From an uncultured Eubacterium sp. (GTDB lineage Bacteria; Bacillota; Clostridia; Peptostreptococcales; Anaerovoracaceae), in the NCBI GenBank assembly GCA_905193765.1, contig CAJJPZ010000001.1, positions 1-55,073 of the forward strand: 55,073 nucleotides of DNA. The letters are read 5' to 3'. Positions 36,593-45,472 of this stretch are shown piece by piece. Positions within the stretch are counted from its first letter, which is position 1. Every line of letters begins with the position of its first letter. The translations under genes and the position numbers were made by a program. Below the pieces are notes generated by a model. It had not been told where the DNA came from and did no database searches. It saw only the letters and a program-made list of their open reading frames with translations.

Positions 36593-37432
36593 ATGGAAAT
36601 AGGAATCGTGGGACTGGGGCTCATCGGCGGATCGCTGGCGAAGGCCATCAGTCAGAACACAGATAATACAGTATACGGTACAGATCTCAGTGAGCAGGTG
36701 GTTAGAAAGGCCATCCTGGTCAATGCCATCGAGCAGCCACTGACTGACACGCTGCTGACTCAGTGTGACATCGTGATCGTGGCGCTTTACCCCCAGGCGA
36801 CAGTGGATTATGTGAAGTCTCACGCAGATCTCATCAAGGAGGGGGCTGTTGTGGTGGACTGCGGCGGCATCAAGAAGCTGGTCTGCGACGAGCTGATCCC
36901 TGTGGCGGAGGAGCACGGCTTCCTTTTCGTGGGCGGTCATCCGATGGCAGGGCTGGAGCACTCAGGCTTCACGTACGCCAAGAAGTCGCTTTTCAACAAT
37001 GCGTCCATGATATTCACAGCTACGAAGGGACCTATCGAGAGTATGGAAAAACTGAAAGATCTGTTCACCTCCATAGGTTTCACCAACATCGAGATCACGA
37101 CGCCGGAGGCTCACGACAGAAAGATCGCGTTCACATCTCAGCTGGCTCATGTGGTTTCCAACGCTTACATCAAGAGCCCGACTGCCATGGAGCATGCGGG
37201 GTTCTCGGCGGGAAGCTACAAGGATCTGACCAGGGTCGCCAAGCTCAACGAGGATATGTGGACAGAACTTTTCCTTGAGAACCGGGACAATCTGGCCGGT
37301 GAGATCGATACGCTGATAGACAGTCTCACCGAGTACCGAGACGCTATCCGGGAGGACGACAGCGAACGGCTGCGCGCTCTGCTGAGGGACGGCCGTGAAA
37401 AGAAAGCGCTGATAGACGGCGAAGTATTTTAA
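36593..37432 (+). CDS. tyrA: Prephenate dehydrogenase
   Basis: This 279-residue enzyme oxidatively decarboxylates prephenate to 4-hydroxyphenylpyruvate for tyrosine. The Rossmann motif is GIVGLGLIGGS (about 3-13). The catalytic region has GGHPMAG near residue 115 and SQLAHVVSNAY near residue 183. The length fits the short class without a C-terminal ACT domain. GAGAGGTG precedes the ATG. It lies 17 nt before aroB. Confidence 0.93.
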   Translation: MEIGIVGLGLIGGSLAKAISQNTDNTVYGTDLSEQVVRKAILVNAIEQPLTDTLLTQCDIVIVALYPQATVDYVKSHADLIKEGAVVVDCGGIKKLVCDELIPVAEEHGFLFVGGHPMAGLEHSGFTYAKKSLFNNASMIFTATKGPIESMEKLKDLFTSIGFTNIEITTPEAHDRKIAFTSQLAHVVSNAYIKSPTAMEHAGFSAGSYKDLTRVAKLNEDMWTELFLENRDNLAGEIDTLIDSLTEYRDAIREDDSERLRALLRDGREKKALIDGEVF

Positions 37433-37449
37433 AAAAGGAACTATATCAA

Positions 37450-38541
37450 ATGAAGAAGATCTCAGTCAATGCATCGAGAAATTACGAAGTCATAATGGGA
37501 CGCGGTCTGCTGAAAAATGCGGCTGCATATATAAAGGAAGCTTTTGGCAGGAACCCTGCTGGTATGAAGCTTTGCATCGTCACCGATGAGACGGTGGGCG
37601 GGCTTTACGGCGGCAGCGACCATGCGCTGCATCAGTCGCTGGAACAGGCAGGCTTCGAAGTGCATACGTATGTTTTCCCCGGCGGCGAGGAAAACAAGAA
37701 CATGTCTACCATAGCTGACATACTGAACTATCTGGCAGACAACAGATTTTCCAGGTCGGATGCGCTGATCGCGCTGGGAGGCGGCATCACAGGCGACGTG
37801 ACAGGATTCGCGGCGGCAAGCTTCCTCCGGGGCGTGGAGTTCATCCAGATACCGACTTCACTGCTGGCTGTCGTGGATTCATCGGTGGGTGGTAAGACCG
37901 GTGTCAACCTGAATGCAGGAAAGAACCTGGCCGGAGCGTTCTGGCAGCCGTCGGCGGTGCTTTTCGATCCCGATGTGCTGAACACGCTGTCCTATGACCT
38001 GAAGCTGGACGGTATCGCGGAGGCTGTCAAGGCGGGGATCATCGGCGATCCCGGTATCATAACAGCCGTCAGCGGCGACATTCCGGCAGATGACGCCGGT
38101 TTCCTCACAGATCTGGCTGCCATGGCCGTCGAGGTCAAGCGCAAAGTCGTAGAGGAGGACGAACGTGAGTCCGGCGTGCGCCAGCTGCTGAATCTCGGCC
38201 ACACGCCTGCCCACGCCATAGAAAAGTGCAGCAGCTACTCCATACGTCACGGTCATGCTGTGGCTATGGGTATAGCGATAGTTGCAACTGCGGCGGCAGC
38301 CATGGGATGGACTTCTGCCGAATGCCGTGACGACATCATCAGTATTCTTAAACGGTTCGGCTTCCAGCTGGGCTGCCCTTACAGTCCGGCTCAGCTGGCT
38401 GAGGCCGCATTCCGTGACAAGAAGGTCCGGGGCAGCAGCATAACGCTGGTCATCCCGGAAGCCCATGGAAAATGCACGCTTAAGACCATCCCTACCGATG
38501 AACTCGAGAGGTTCTTCACACTGGGACTGGAGCAGAAATAA
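37450..38541 (+). CDS. aroB: 3-dehydroquinate synthase
   Basis: A 363-residue NAD- and metal-dependent enzyme for step two of the shikimate pathway. It shows GGEENKN (about 77), ALGGGITGDVTGFAA (about 108) and PTSLLAVVDSSVGGKTGVN (about 138). The metal-binding NLGHTPAHAIE and RHGHAVAMG follow near 255-278. Normal length. A GGAACTATATCAA leader carries its weak ribosome site. Followed by aroA after 105 bp. Confidence 0.95.
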   Translation: MKKISVNASRNYEVIMGRGLLKNAAAYIKEAFGRNPAGMKLCIVTDETVGGLYGGSDHALHQSLEQAGFEVHTYVFPGGEENKNMSTIADILNYLADNRFSRSDALIALGGGITGDVTGFAAASFLRGVEFIQIPTSLLAVVDSSVGGKTGVNLNAGKNLAGAFWQPSAVLFDPDVLNTLSYDLKLDGIAEAVKAGIIGDPGIITAVSGDIPADDAGFLTDLAAMAVEVKRKVVEEDERESGVRQLLNLGHTPAHAIEKCSSYSIRHGHAVAMGIAIVATAAAAMGWTSAECRDDIISILKRFGFQLGCPYSPAQLAEAAFRDKKVRGSSITLVIPEAHGKCTLKTIPTDELERFFTLGLEQK

Positions 38542-38646
38542 CGACCCGACTGCAGGGAGTCTCCGGGATCACGATTCGCAGACAGACCGGCCCTCCACGA
38601 ACACTGCATAAATACCACCCTGACAACGAAAGGACGATATTCAACG

Positions 38647-40470
38647 ATGGATGTAAAAATAATCCCCGGAAAGCTCCGGGGCAGGATAACGGCGATGCCG
38701 TCAAAATCTCACGCCCACAGGGTACTGATAGCCCAGAAGCTGGCTCAGCTCCAGGGCACGGGCTGCAAAGACCCGCTTTTCATACCCGAGTTTTCCCGGG
38801 ACATAACTGCCACCAAGAACTGTCTGGCACAGCTGGACAGATGCTCGGGTGCTGATCACTGCACCCGGGCAGGAGACGACCTCAATGCAGAAGGTGTTGC
38901 TGACCGGCAGACTGCCGCATCAAAGACAACTGACGGTGCAGGCAGCAGACAAGCTGACGATCCGGCCGGCAGGCGTAATACCACAGACAGCACAACAGCA
39001 GCAGACACAGCCACAGACGTACCTCTGCTGGACTGCGGCGAGAGCGGTTCCACGCTGAGATTCATGCTGCCGGTAGCGATGGCCGTAACCGACAAAGCGA
39101 TATTCGCAGGTTCCGGCAAGCTTCCTCAGCGTCCAATATCCCCATTAAAAGAAGAAATGGAAAATCACGGCTGTGTGTTCACCATGGGCGCCGGCCGTAC
39201 TGTGGACATCAGCAAAACCGGGATCACAACAGACAACAGATCCGCTGCAGACAATAGCACAGACTCCGCAAACGGCGGCGGAGCCACCGAGATATGCACC
39301 ATCACAGGCAGGCTGCAGCCGGGAGAATACACACTTCCCGGAAACATAAGCTCCCAGTTCATAACAGGCCTGCTCTTCGCACTGCCGATACTGGACGGAG
39401 ACAGCAGCCTTCGCCTCACCACGAAACTGGAATCAGCAGGATACGTCGATCTCTCTCTGGACGTCCTCAGAGACTTCGGGATCGACATCAGGATCGACAC
39501 AGACGAAAACGGATTCATCACATACAACATAAAAGGCGGTCAGAAGTACACGGAACCGGAGGGCCTCAGCATCGAGGGCGACTGGTCCAACGCAGCATTC
39601 TGGCTTGCATGCGGAGCCCTTGGCGGCGACATCATCTGCGACGGACTTAAAGCCGACTCCTCCCAGCGTGACAGGGAAGTCCTGACCGTCCTGCAAAATC
39701 TGGGCGCAAGCATAACCACTGAGGCCGGAAGCGACGGCCTCACCACCGTGATCTGCAGAGCACCCGGAAGCACCGGTATCGGCGTCCACACAAATTCCGG
39801 CGATAGCAGCGACGACCATATGTGTGCTGCCCGCTGGGACAGCCATGCTTCAGACAGACGCAGCGACGAATGCTTATCTGAAGATCGATCGGTCGCAGAT
39901 TCCGCGCCTGACCATCGCAGTTCAGCATACCAGGCAGATGTCCGCAGCACGGACAACCGCACAGACTGCTGTGCCGGCACTCACAGCACCGTAAACGGCG
40001 CTCCTGACAACGGCTCTCCGCAAACGCCAGCGACCGCCGACCCAGCTCAGACTGCAGGCATGACAGGCACAGGTCTTGCAGCCATAGATCTGGACGTGAC
40101 ACAGATCCCGGATCTCGTGCCCGTACTGGCTGCGGTGATGTCCGCAGCAGAAGGTAACTCCGTGATCACCGGCGCAGAACGTCTCAGGATAAAGGAGTCC
40201 GACAGACTTGAAACCGTCCGCGACTTTCTCAGCAGGCTGGGCGCAGACATCGAATGCCTGGACGACGGACTTTCCATAACAGGCATGGCGGGCCTGGCAG
40301 GCGGCGAAGTATCCAGCCACAACGACCACCGCATCGCCATGGCAGCAGCAGTGGCCTCATGCATATGCCGCGGGCCCGTTATCATCAGAGGAGCAGACGC
40401 CGTAAGCAAATCATATCCTGATTTTTTCAGTGATTTCACCGGACTTGGCGGCACAGTCAGCGAGATATAG
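38647..40470 (+). CDS. aroA: 3-phosphoshikimate 1-carboxyvinyltransferase (EPSP synthase) with inserts
   Basis: This 607-residue enzyme joins shikimate 3-phosphate and phosphoenolpyruvate. Usual length is about 430. All key parts are present: PSKSHAHR (about 18-25), ECG-type ESGSTLRF (132-139), PGNISSQF (231-238), KESDRLETVRDF (516-527) and SSHNDHRIAMA (557-567). The excess lies in three low-complexity inserts, about 66-125, 194-214 and 374-476, rich in T, D, S, A and G and with several Cys. They fall at surface loops between core strands, so the enzyme can still be active; that is inferred. Confidence 0.9.
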   Translation: MDVKIIPGKLRGRITAMPSKSHAHRVLIAQKLAQLQGTGCKDPLFIPEFSRDITATKNCLAQLDRCSGADHCTRAGDDLNAEGVADRQTAASKTTDGAGSRQADDPAGRRNTTDSTTAADTATDVPLLDCGESGSTLRFMLPVAMAVTDKAIFAGSGKLPQRPISPLKEEMENHGCVFTMGAGRTVDISKTGITTDNRSAADNSTDSANGGGATEICTITGRLQPGEYTLPGNISSQFITGLLFALPILDGDSSLRLTTKLESAGYVDLSLDVLRDFGIDIRIDTDENGFITYNIKGGQKYTEPEGLSIEGDWSNAAFWLACGALGGDIICDGLKADSSQRDREVLTVLQNLGASITTEAGSDGLTTVICRAPGSTGIGVHTNSGDSSDDHMCAARWDSHASDRRSDECLSEDRSVADSAPDHRSSAYQADVRSTDNRTDCCAGTHSTVNGAPDNGSPQTPATADPAQTAGMTGTGLAAIDLDVTQIPDLVPVLAAVMSAAEGNSVITGAERLRIKESDRLETVRDFLSRLGADIECLDDGLSITGMAGLAGGEVSSHNDHRIAMAAAVASCICRGPVIIRGADAVSKSYPDFFSDFTGLGGTVSEI

Positions 40471-40504
40471 ACGGAATGCAGACATCATGCTAAAATCTAT
40501 AGAA

Positions 40505-40577
40505 CAAAAGTGGCTTCGCCACGTGTTATCATGTGAAACTTTTGTTGATATTCCGGAAATATCGAAAACGATATTTC
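40505..40577 (+). promoter_or_regulatory. Hairpins between aroA and aroC
   Basis: CAAAAG...CTTTTG (40505-40544) encloses GTGGC-TTC-GCCAC. Then GAAATATC-GAAAAC-GATATTTC (40556-40577) is a perfect 8-bp hairpin. No T-run follows, so mRNA processing or stability is more likely than termination. Confidence 0.45.
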
Positions 40578-40620
40578 CTACATAATAAAAAAATCTTACA
40601 GATCGAAGAGGTATCGGAAA

Positions 40621-41916
40621 ATGAATTCAACCTTTGGAAAAAACCTGAAAATCACTATATGGGGCGGATCGCATGAACCCGAGATCGGGGTGAAGATCGA
40701 AGGCTTTCCCATCGGGACCGAGATAGATATGAACGAACTTCGCAGATTCATGAAGCGAAGGGCCCCGGGGAACAACCCTTACGCCACGAAACGCAAAGAG
40801 GCGGATGAACCGCTGCCGGTAAGCGGTCTCGTACCGAAGGGAAAGTCTTCAGGATCTGAAAACAACATATCCGGACATGATCCGGAGGTGGCAGCAGCCG
40901 GACAGCCAGACACGAAAACACAGGGAAATGCAGCCTCGCAGGACACAGCTCCACGAGATATGACCCGGAATGATTTTTCATCTCAGGAGGAATCTCAGGA
41001 CAAGGCATCGGGGCTTCAGAATATACCGATCCCAGAGATCCTCGTCACTGACTCGCCTGAGATCTCGTTCAGGATAATCAACAAAGACAGACGTTCTTCA
41101 GACTACAGCAAGCTCCGCAGCGTGCCGAGACCGGGACATGCGGACTACACCGCGCGGCTCCGCTACGGCGACGCGCTGAACATGGCGGGAGGCGGACCTT
41201 TCTCCGCCAGGATGACTGCGCCGCTCTGCATCGCAGGAGGCATAGCCCTGCAGATACTGACAAAACAGGGGATCATGGTCGGCGGACACATACTTTCCAT
41301 AGCGGACGCCAGGGACGACGCATTCTCCCCGACGGATATCGACCCGCAGCTGCTGGTGAAGCTCAGGCACGAATCCATGCCGGTGATATCATCGGCAGCC
41401 CGCGTCTCTATGGAGAGACGTATGAGGGACGCCAGGGACAGACTGGACTCTCTGGGAGGTATCATCGAAGTCTGCGCGCTGGGTCTGCCGGGAGGCATCG
41501 GAGGAGCGATGTACTCCGGCGTGGAGAGTGTGCTTGCGCCGATTCTTTTCGGGATCCCCGCCGTCAAGGGCGTCGAGTTCGGCGCCGGATTCCATTCGGC
41601 AAGGCTGGCAGGGTCCGTCAACAACGACGCATTCTACTATGACGAAGACGGCAATGTAAAGACAAAGACCAACCACCACGGCGGTATACTGGGAGGTATA
41701 ACCACAGGAATGCCGCTGATCGCAAGGGTCGCACTGAAGCCTACCCCGTCCATCGGGATCGAACAGGATTCAGTGGACCTGGACAAAAAAGAAAACACTA
41801 AACTGACAGTTACAGGAAGACATGACCCGTGTGTCGCAGTGAGAGCAGTCCCTATAGTGGAAGCTGCCGTTGCGCTGGGTCTTCTGGATTGTATATACGA
41901 TGGAGGTATCATATAA
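40621..41916 (+). CDS. aroC: Chorismate synthase with insert
   Basis: This 431-residue FMN-dependent enzyme converts EPSP to chorismate. It has WGGSHEPEIGV (about 14-24), RRAPGNNPY (46-54), RSVPRPGHADYT (166-177), GGGPFSARMTAP (190-201) and NHHGGILGGITTGMP near 352. An insert at about 70-137, rich in S, N, D, Q and A, replaces the usual short GVFEGKTTGTP loop that helps bind flavin and substrate, which is odd. AGAGG precedes the ATG. The next gene starts 1 nt after its stop. Confidence 0.92.
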   Translation: MNSTFGKNLKITIWGGSHEPEIGVKIEGFPIGTEIDMNELRRFMKRRAPGNNPYATKRKEADEPLPVSGLVPKGKSSGSENNISGHDPEVAAAGQPDTKTQGNAASQDTAPRDMTRNDFSSQEESQDKASGLQNIPIPEILVTDSPEISFRIINKDRRSSDYSKLRSVPRPGHADYTARLRYGDALNMAGGGPFSARMTAPLCIAGGIALQILTKQGIMVGGHILSIADARDDAFSPTDIDPQLLVKLRHESMPVISSAARVSMERRMRDARDRLDSLGGIIEVCALGLPGGIGGAMYSGVESVLAPILFGIPAVKGVEFGAGFHSARLAGSVNNDAFYYDEDGNVKTKTNHHGGILGGITTGMPLIARVALKPTPSIGIEQDSVDLDKKENTKLTVTGRHDPCVAVRAVPIVEAAVALGLLDCIYDGGII

Positions 41917-41917
41917 A

Positions 41918-43111
41918 ATGACAGATATGAAAAAAACAACTGACGTTAATACCGCTGAGGGCAGCACTACTGATCTCACAAAGATCAGAGAAGAGATAGA
42001 CCAGATCGATACTCAGATAGCTGACCTTTTCAACACCAGGATGCAGAAATCCCTGGAGGTTGCCGAATACAAGAAAGAACGCAAACTTCCTGTTTTCAAC
42101 AATGCCCGTGAGAAGGACATACTCCACAGGATCTCCGAGCAGATCGGTGAACCTTTTGACGGATACGCCAGAGTTGTTTTCAATACGATATTCGACGTGA
42201 GCAAATCATGCCAGTACGGCTGCCTGGACAGCAGCAATACGCTGTCGCCTAATATCAGGAAAGCGCTGGATGAAACGCCTTCACTTTTCCCTAAGAAAGC
42301 TGTCGTGGCTTGTCAGGGCGTGGCCGGTTCCTACTCCCAGGCTGCATGCGAAAAGCTGTTCGAGGCGCCGAGCATCATGCGTTTCAACAACTTCGAGGGT
42401 GTCTTCAACGCTGTGGAAAAGGGTCTGTGCCAGTACGGCATACTGCCTATCGACAACAGCTCATACGGATCGGTGACAGCTGTCTATGATCTGATGCAGA
42501 ACTACAATTTCCATATCGCCAGGAGTCTCCGTCTCAGGATTCATCACATACTGATGGCAAAGCCGGGCACTGAGCTCTCCGATATAAAGGAGATCGTTTC
42601 ACACGAACAGGCTATCGGCCAGTGCGGTGACTACCTGAAGACGCTCAAGGGAGTCAAGGTGACGATCTGCGAGAATACTGCAGTTGCTGCAAGGATGGTA
42701 TCCGAAAGCGACAGGAACGACATCGCTGCCATCTCGTCACAGGAGTGTCTGGACCTCTACGGACTGGTGCCGCTCAACGACGACATCCAGATCAGCGACA
42801 ACAACTATACACGTTTCATCTGCATTTCCAAGAACATGGAGATCTATCCGGGATCGAACAAGATCAGTCTGATCCTGTCGGTGCCGCACACACCATGCGC
42901 ACTTTACCACACCATCGCCAAGTTCGCCGCTCTCGGCATCAACCTGACGAAGCTGGAATCGAGACCTATCCCGGGCAGCGACTTCGAGTTCATGTTCTAT
43001 TTCGACATGGACGCGTCAGTCTACTCCGAGGAGCTGCTCCATGTTCTGGACGACCTGGCGAACCGCAAGGAAACCTTCGTGTTCCTGGGCTGCTACACAG
43101 AGCAGATATAA
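41918..43111 (+). CDS. pheA: Bifunctional chorismate mutase / prephenate dehydratase
   Basis: This 397-residue protein has an AroQ chorismate mutase domain (about 19-100, IREEIDQIDTQIADLFNTRM). A prephenate dehydratase domain follows (about 126-305, ACQGVAGSYSQAA, NNYTRFICIS), then a C-terminal ACT domain (about 315-390, ESRPIPGSDFEFMFYFD) that binds phenylalanine for feedback control. The start at 41918 has GGAGG 11 nt upstream; longer frames overlap aroC. It completes the phenylalanine branch. A 680-bp repeat-rich gap separates it from aroE/K. Confidence 0.95.
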   Translation: MTDMKKTTDVNTAEGSTTDLTKIREEIDQIDTQIADLFNTRMQKSLEVAEYKKERKLPVFNNAREKDILHRISEQIGEPFDGYARVVFNTIFDVSKSCQYGCLDSSNTLSPNIRKALDETPSLFPKKAVVACQGVAGSYSQAACEKLFEAPSIMRFNNFEGVFNAVEKGLCQYGILPIDNSSYGSVTAVYDLMQNYNFHIARSLRLRIHHILMAKPGTELSDIKEIVSHEQAIGQCGDYLKTLKGVKVTICENTAVAARMVSESDRNDIAAISSQECLDLYGLVPLNDDIQISDNNYTRFICISKNMEIYPGSNKISLILSVPHTPCALYHTIAKFAALGINLTKLESRPIPGSDFEFMFYFDMDASVYSEELLHVLDDLANRKETFVFLGCYTEQI

Positions 43112-43212
43112 GCAGGAGCTGCGTGGTGCCGGAGCAGACGGGAGCTTCAAGCCCCGGGCGTGGAGTCGTATGCAGCATTTGGCCGCGACTTGTTCTCTGC
43201 AGCACAAGCCGG

Positions 43213-43385
43213 CCCATGGGCAACGCGGCAGGACATGACTGCGTCACGGTCGGCATTTGGCCACGGGCTCATGCACAGTCCTGCAGAGCATAACTGCACC
43301 AGCTGCCTTGCAGCCGCAGATCCATTCTCAGCAGCAGCACTGACTCATGGGCATCACGACAGGACATGACTGCGTCACGGTCGGC
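43213..43385. repeat. 42-bp direct repeat pair
   Basis: Copies at 43213-43254 and 43344-43385 share C(C/T)CATGGGCA and CAGGACATGACTGCGTCACG. GCATTTGGCC also occurs twice (about 43175, 43253). The surrounding 43112-43434 gap has no gene. Confidence 0.75.
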
Positions 43386-43434
43386 TTACAGCAATGTCCC
43401 TGCTTCCTGCAGCTGCACCGGATCACATCCGATG

Positions 43435-43552
43435 GTAGGTTTTCATGAAAAAATCGCCCATTTCTCTACCATTACAGTACTGCAGCAGTGAACGGAAGAT
43501 AATGATTTTTTCGCAGGGTAGATTTTTCATAAAAACATGCAAATTTCTCTAC
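43435..43552 (-). repeat. Composite repeat, copy 8 (half)
   Basis: Boxes start at 43435 and 43518, 83 bp apart, both ending ATTTCTCTAC or similar. Read on the minus strand they match the GTAGAGAAAT variant of the first two boxes of copy 7. Confidence 0.85.
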
Positions 43553-43659
43553 CATATGCACAGATAAATGATAACAGCAGGCCTTCCGAACCGACGGAAC
43601 GCCGGCTGTCTTCGTATAACGGCGGCTGCATCTCTGCATCAAAGCAGTGTTGACGAATC

Positions 43660-43713
43660 GTCATGCAAAATCAGGACTTTGCATGACCGTCAGTGCAGTG
43701 AGACTGGTATAAT
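43660..43713 (+). promoter_or_regulatory. Promoter and operator palindrome of aroE/K
   Basis: A perfect 10-bp inverted repeat GTCATGCAAA / TTTGCATGAC (43660-43669, 43678-43687, 8-bp spacer) lies just before and over the -35 area. An extended -10 TGGTATAAT ends at 43713. A repressor of the aromatic pathway could bind here. The palindrome contains one copy of the TGCAAAATC 9-mer. Confidence 0.65.
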
Positions 43714-43788
43714 GTAAGCGGCAGATGCAGCACAGGTATGACCGATTTAAAATATAACAGACCGATACCAAAAGGAGGATTGATAAAT

Positions 43789-45084
43789 ATGACTTACGGA
43801 CTTATAGGAAAAACGCTGGTCCACAGCTATTCCAAGGAGATACAGGAAGCGCTGGGAAGATACACATACGATCTGATCAGCCTCAGCCCGGAGGAAATGC
43901 CGGGGTTCATAAAGTTGCGGGAATATGACGGTCTCAATGTGACTATCCCCTACAAACAGGATGTGATACCGCTATGCGATGAGATCTCGCCGCTGGCTCA
44001 GGCTATCGGCGCGGTGAACACGCTTTACTGGGAGAATCCCGAGGGAAAGACGCCCGAGGAAAGAGGCAAGCTCATCGGACACAACACCGACTACACAGGT
44101 TTTCTCTACGCAGCTTCGAGGGCCGGGATCGATTTTGCAGGAAAGAATGTGCTGATCCTGGGAACAGGCGGCACATCGCTGACTACACGAAAGGCGGCTT
44201 CGGACAAGGGTGCGGCATCCATACGCATAGCTTCACGCCATAAGGGTGCGGAGGGCGAGACGGATCATGTCATCGGCAGCACGCCGTTGAGCTTCGTCAG
44301 CTACGACGACCTGCCGGAGATCGCAGAGTCCGTGGACGTCATCATCAATGCGACGCCGGTGGGCACCTATCCGAAAAATCTCCAGAGCATCATAAGCCTC
44401 AGGGATTTCCCGAACTGCCGCGGCGCCATGGATGTGATATACAATCCGTTCAGGACTGCGCTGCTGCTTGAAGCTGAGGAGCTGGGGATCCCGTATTCCA
44501 ACGGCCTTCCGATGCTGGTGGCACAGGCTACCGCAGCTGCAGGATTTTTCCTTGGTACGCCGGGGGAATTCGAGAAAGAGAATGAACGCATAATAACCGC
44601 CATGGAAAAAGATATCCGAAACATAACTCTCATTGGCATGCCGGGCTCAGGCAAAACCACTGTGGGCAGGCATCTGGCTGAGATATCGGGCAAGAAGTTC
44701 GTGGATCTGGACGACGAGATCGTTGCGGAAGCGGGTATGAGCGTCCCCGAGATATTCCAGCGCGAGGGTGAGGAAGGTTTCAGGAAACGCGAGACTGAGG
44801 TATGCCGTCGTTTCGGAAAAGAAAACAGGCTGGTCATCGCTGCCGGCGGAGGCGCTGTGCTCAGGAAAGAGAACGTGCAGGCGCTGCGCCAGAACAGCAT
44901 CGTCATCCATGTGAAACGCCCGCTGGAACAGCTGGCCATGGACGGCAGGCCTCTCTCGAAAGACATGGACACGCTTCGCAGGATGGAGACGGAGCGCATG
45001 CCGGTCTATGAAAAGGCAGCCGATGTGACATATGAGAACACAGCCGACGGCAGTTTCGGCGAGAAACTGAAAGAGCTGATATGA
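43789..45084 (+). CDS. aroE-aroK: Shikimate dehydrogenase - shikimate kinase fusion
   Basis: A 431-residue fusion for two steps of the shikimate pathway. Residues 1-265 are AroE, with NVTIPYK (catalytic Lys), GAVNT, GHNTD and nucleotide loop ILGTGGTS. Residues about 275-431 are shikimate kinase, with P-loop GMPGSGKTT from 283, DLDDEI, FRKRE and AAGGGAV. The two reactions are separated only by nothing else in the pathway (AroE product feeds AroK), so fusion makes sense. AAAGGAGG sets the ATG at 43789. It has its own promoter. Confidence 0.93.
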   Translation: MTYGLIGKTLVHSYSKEIQEALGRYTYDLISLSPEEMPGFIKLREYDGLNVTIPYKQDVIPLCDEISPLAQAIGAVNTLYWENPEGKTPEERGKLIGHNTDYTGFLYAASRAGIDFAGKNVLILGTGGTSLTTRKAASDKGAASIRIASRHKGAEGETDHVIGSTPLSFVSYDDLPEIAESVDVIINATPVGTYPKNLQSIISLRDFPNCRGAMDVIYNPFRTALLLEAEELGIPYSNGLPMLVAQATAAAGFFLGTPGEFEKENERIITAMEKDIRNITLIGMPGSGKTTVGRHLAEISGKKFVDLDDEIVAEAGMSVPEIFQREGEEGFRKRETEVCRRFGKENRLVIAAGGGAVLRKENVQALRQNSIVIHVKRPLEQLAMDGRPLSKDMDTLRRMETERMPVYEKAADVTYENTADGSFGEKLKELI

Positions 45085-45177
45085 CACCATCGCTGATTGC
45101 TTACCAGCCGCTTCGATACTATAGCAGTCGGGATCGTTATCCTATAGAGTGGTAAACTTATTTTGGACACGGAGGGG

Positions 45178-45295
45178 GTAGATTTTTGAAAAAATATCGC
45201 CAAAAACTCTACCATTTGCAGGCTCGTCGCAGCTGCGTCAATACAACAAGGAAAGCAGCAGTAGGTTTTTAGGAAAAAAGTCCCGGAAACTCTAC
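45178..45295 (+). repeat. Composite repeat, copy 9 (right half only)
   Basis: A GTAGAT box (45178) and a GTAGG box (45261), 83 bp apart, equal to boxes 3 and 4 of a full copy. Confidence 0.88.
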
Positions 45296-45463
45296 TGCTG
45301 TTTGTTTTTAGCAGAAGTAAAAACTGCCCGAAGCGTCCGGAGCTTTCCCATGAGGTACCCTGCCGATAGCATTTTCAAATACAATCCGGCCGTTCCCGTG
45401 AAATATTCTATGGAGGATATCTCCGAAACATGACCTTCGATATGTGTAGCGGTGCGCGGTTCG

Positions 45464-45472
45464 TGGTATAAT
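45464..45472 (+). promoter_or_regulatory. Extended -10 before the DUF1847 leader
   Basis: TGGTATAAT, identical to the aroE/K -10. Start near 45479, giving a ~219-nt leader. Confidence 0.5.

Noticed and set aside
43585..43690. T-box leader before aroE/K
   Set aside because: No specifier loop or T-box sequence; the region instead holds an operator palindrome.
6198..45295. 35-bp repeats with ~48-bp spacers as CRISPR arrays
   Set aside because: Boxes are palindromic with variable centres, change orientation inside an array, never exceed four, have conserved spacers, and no cas gene is present.
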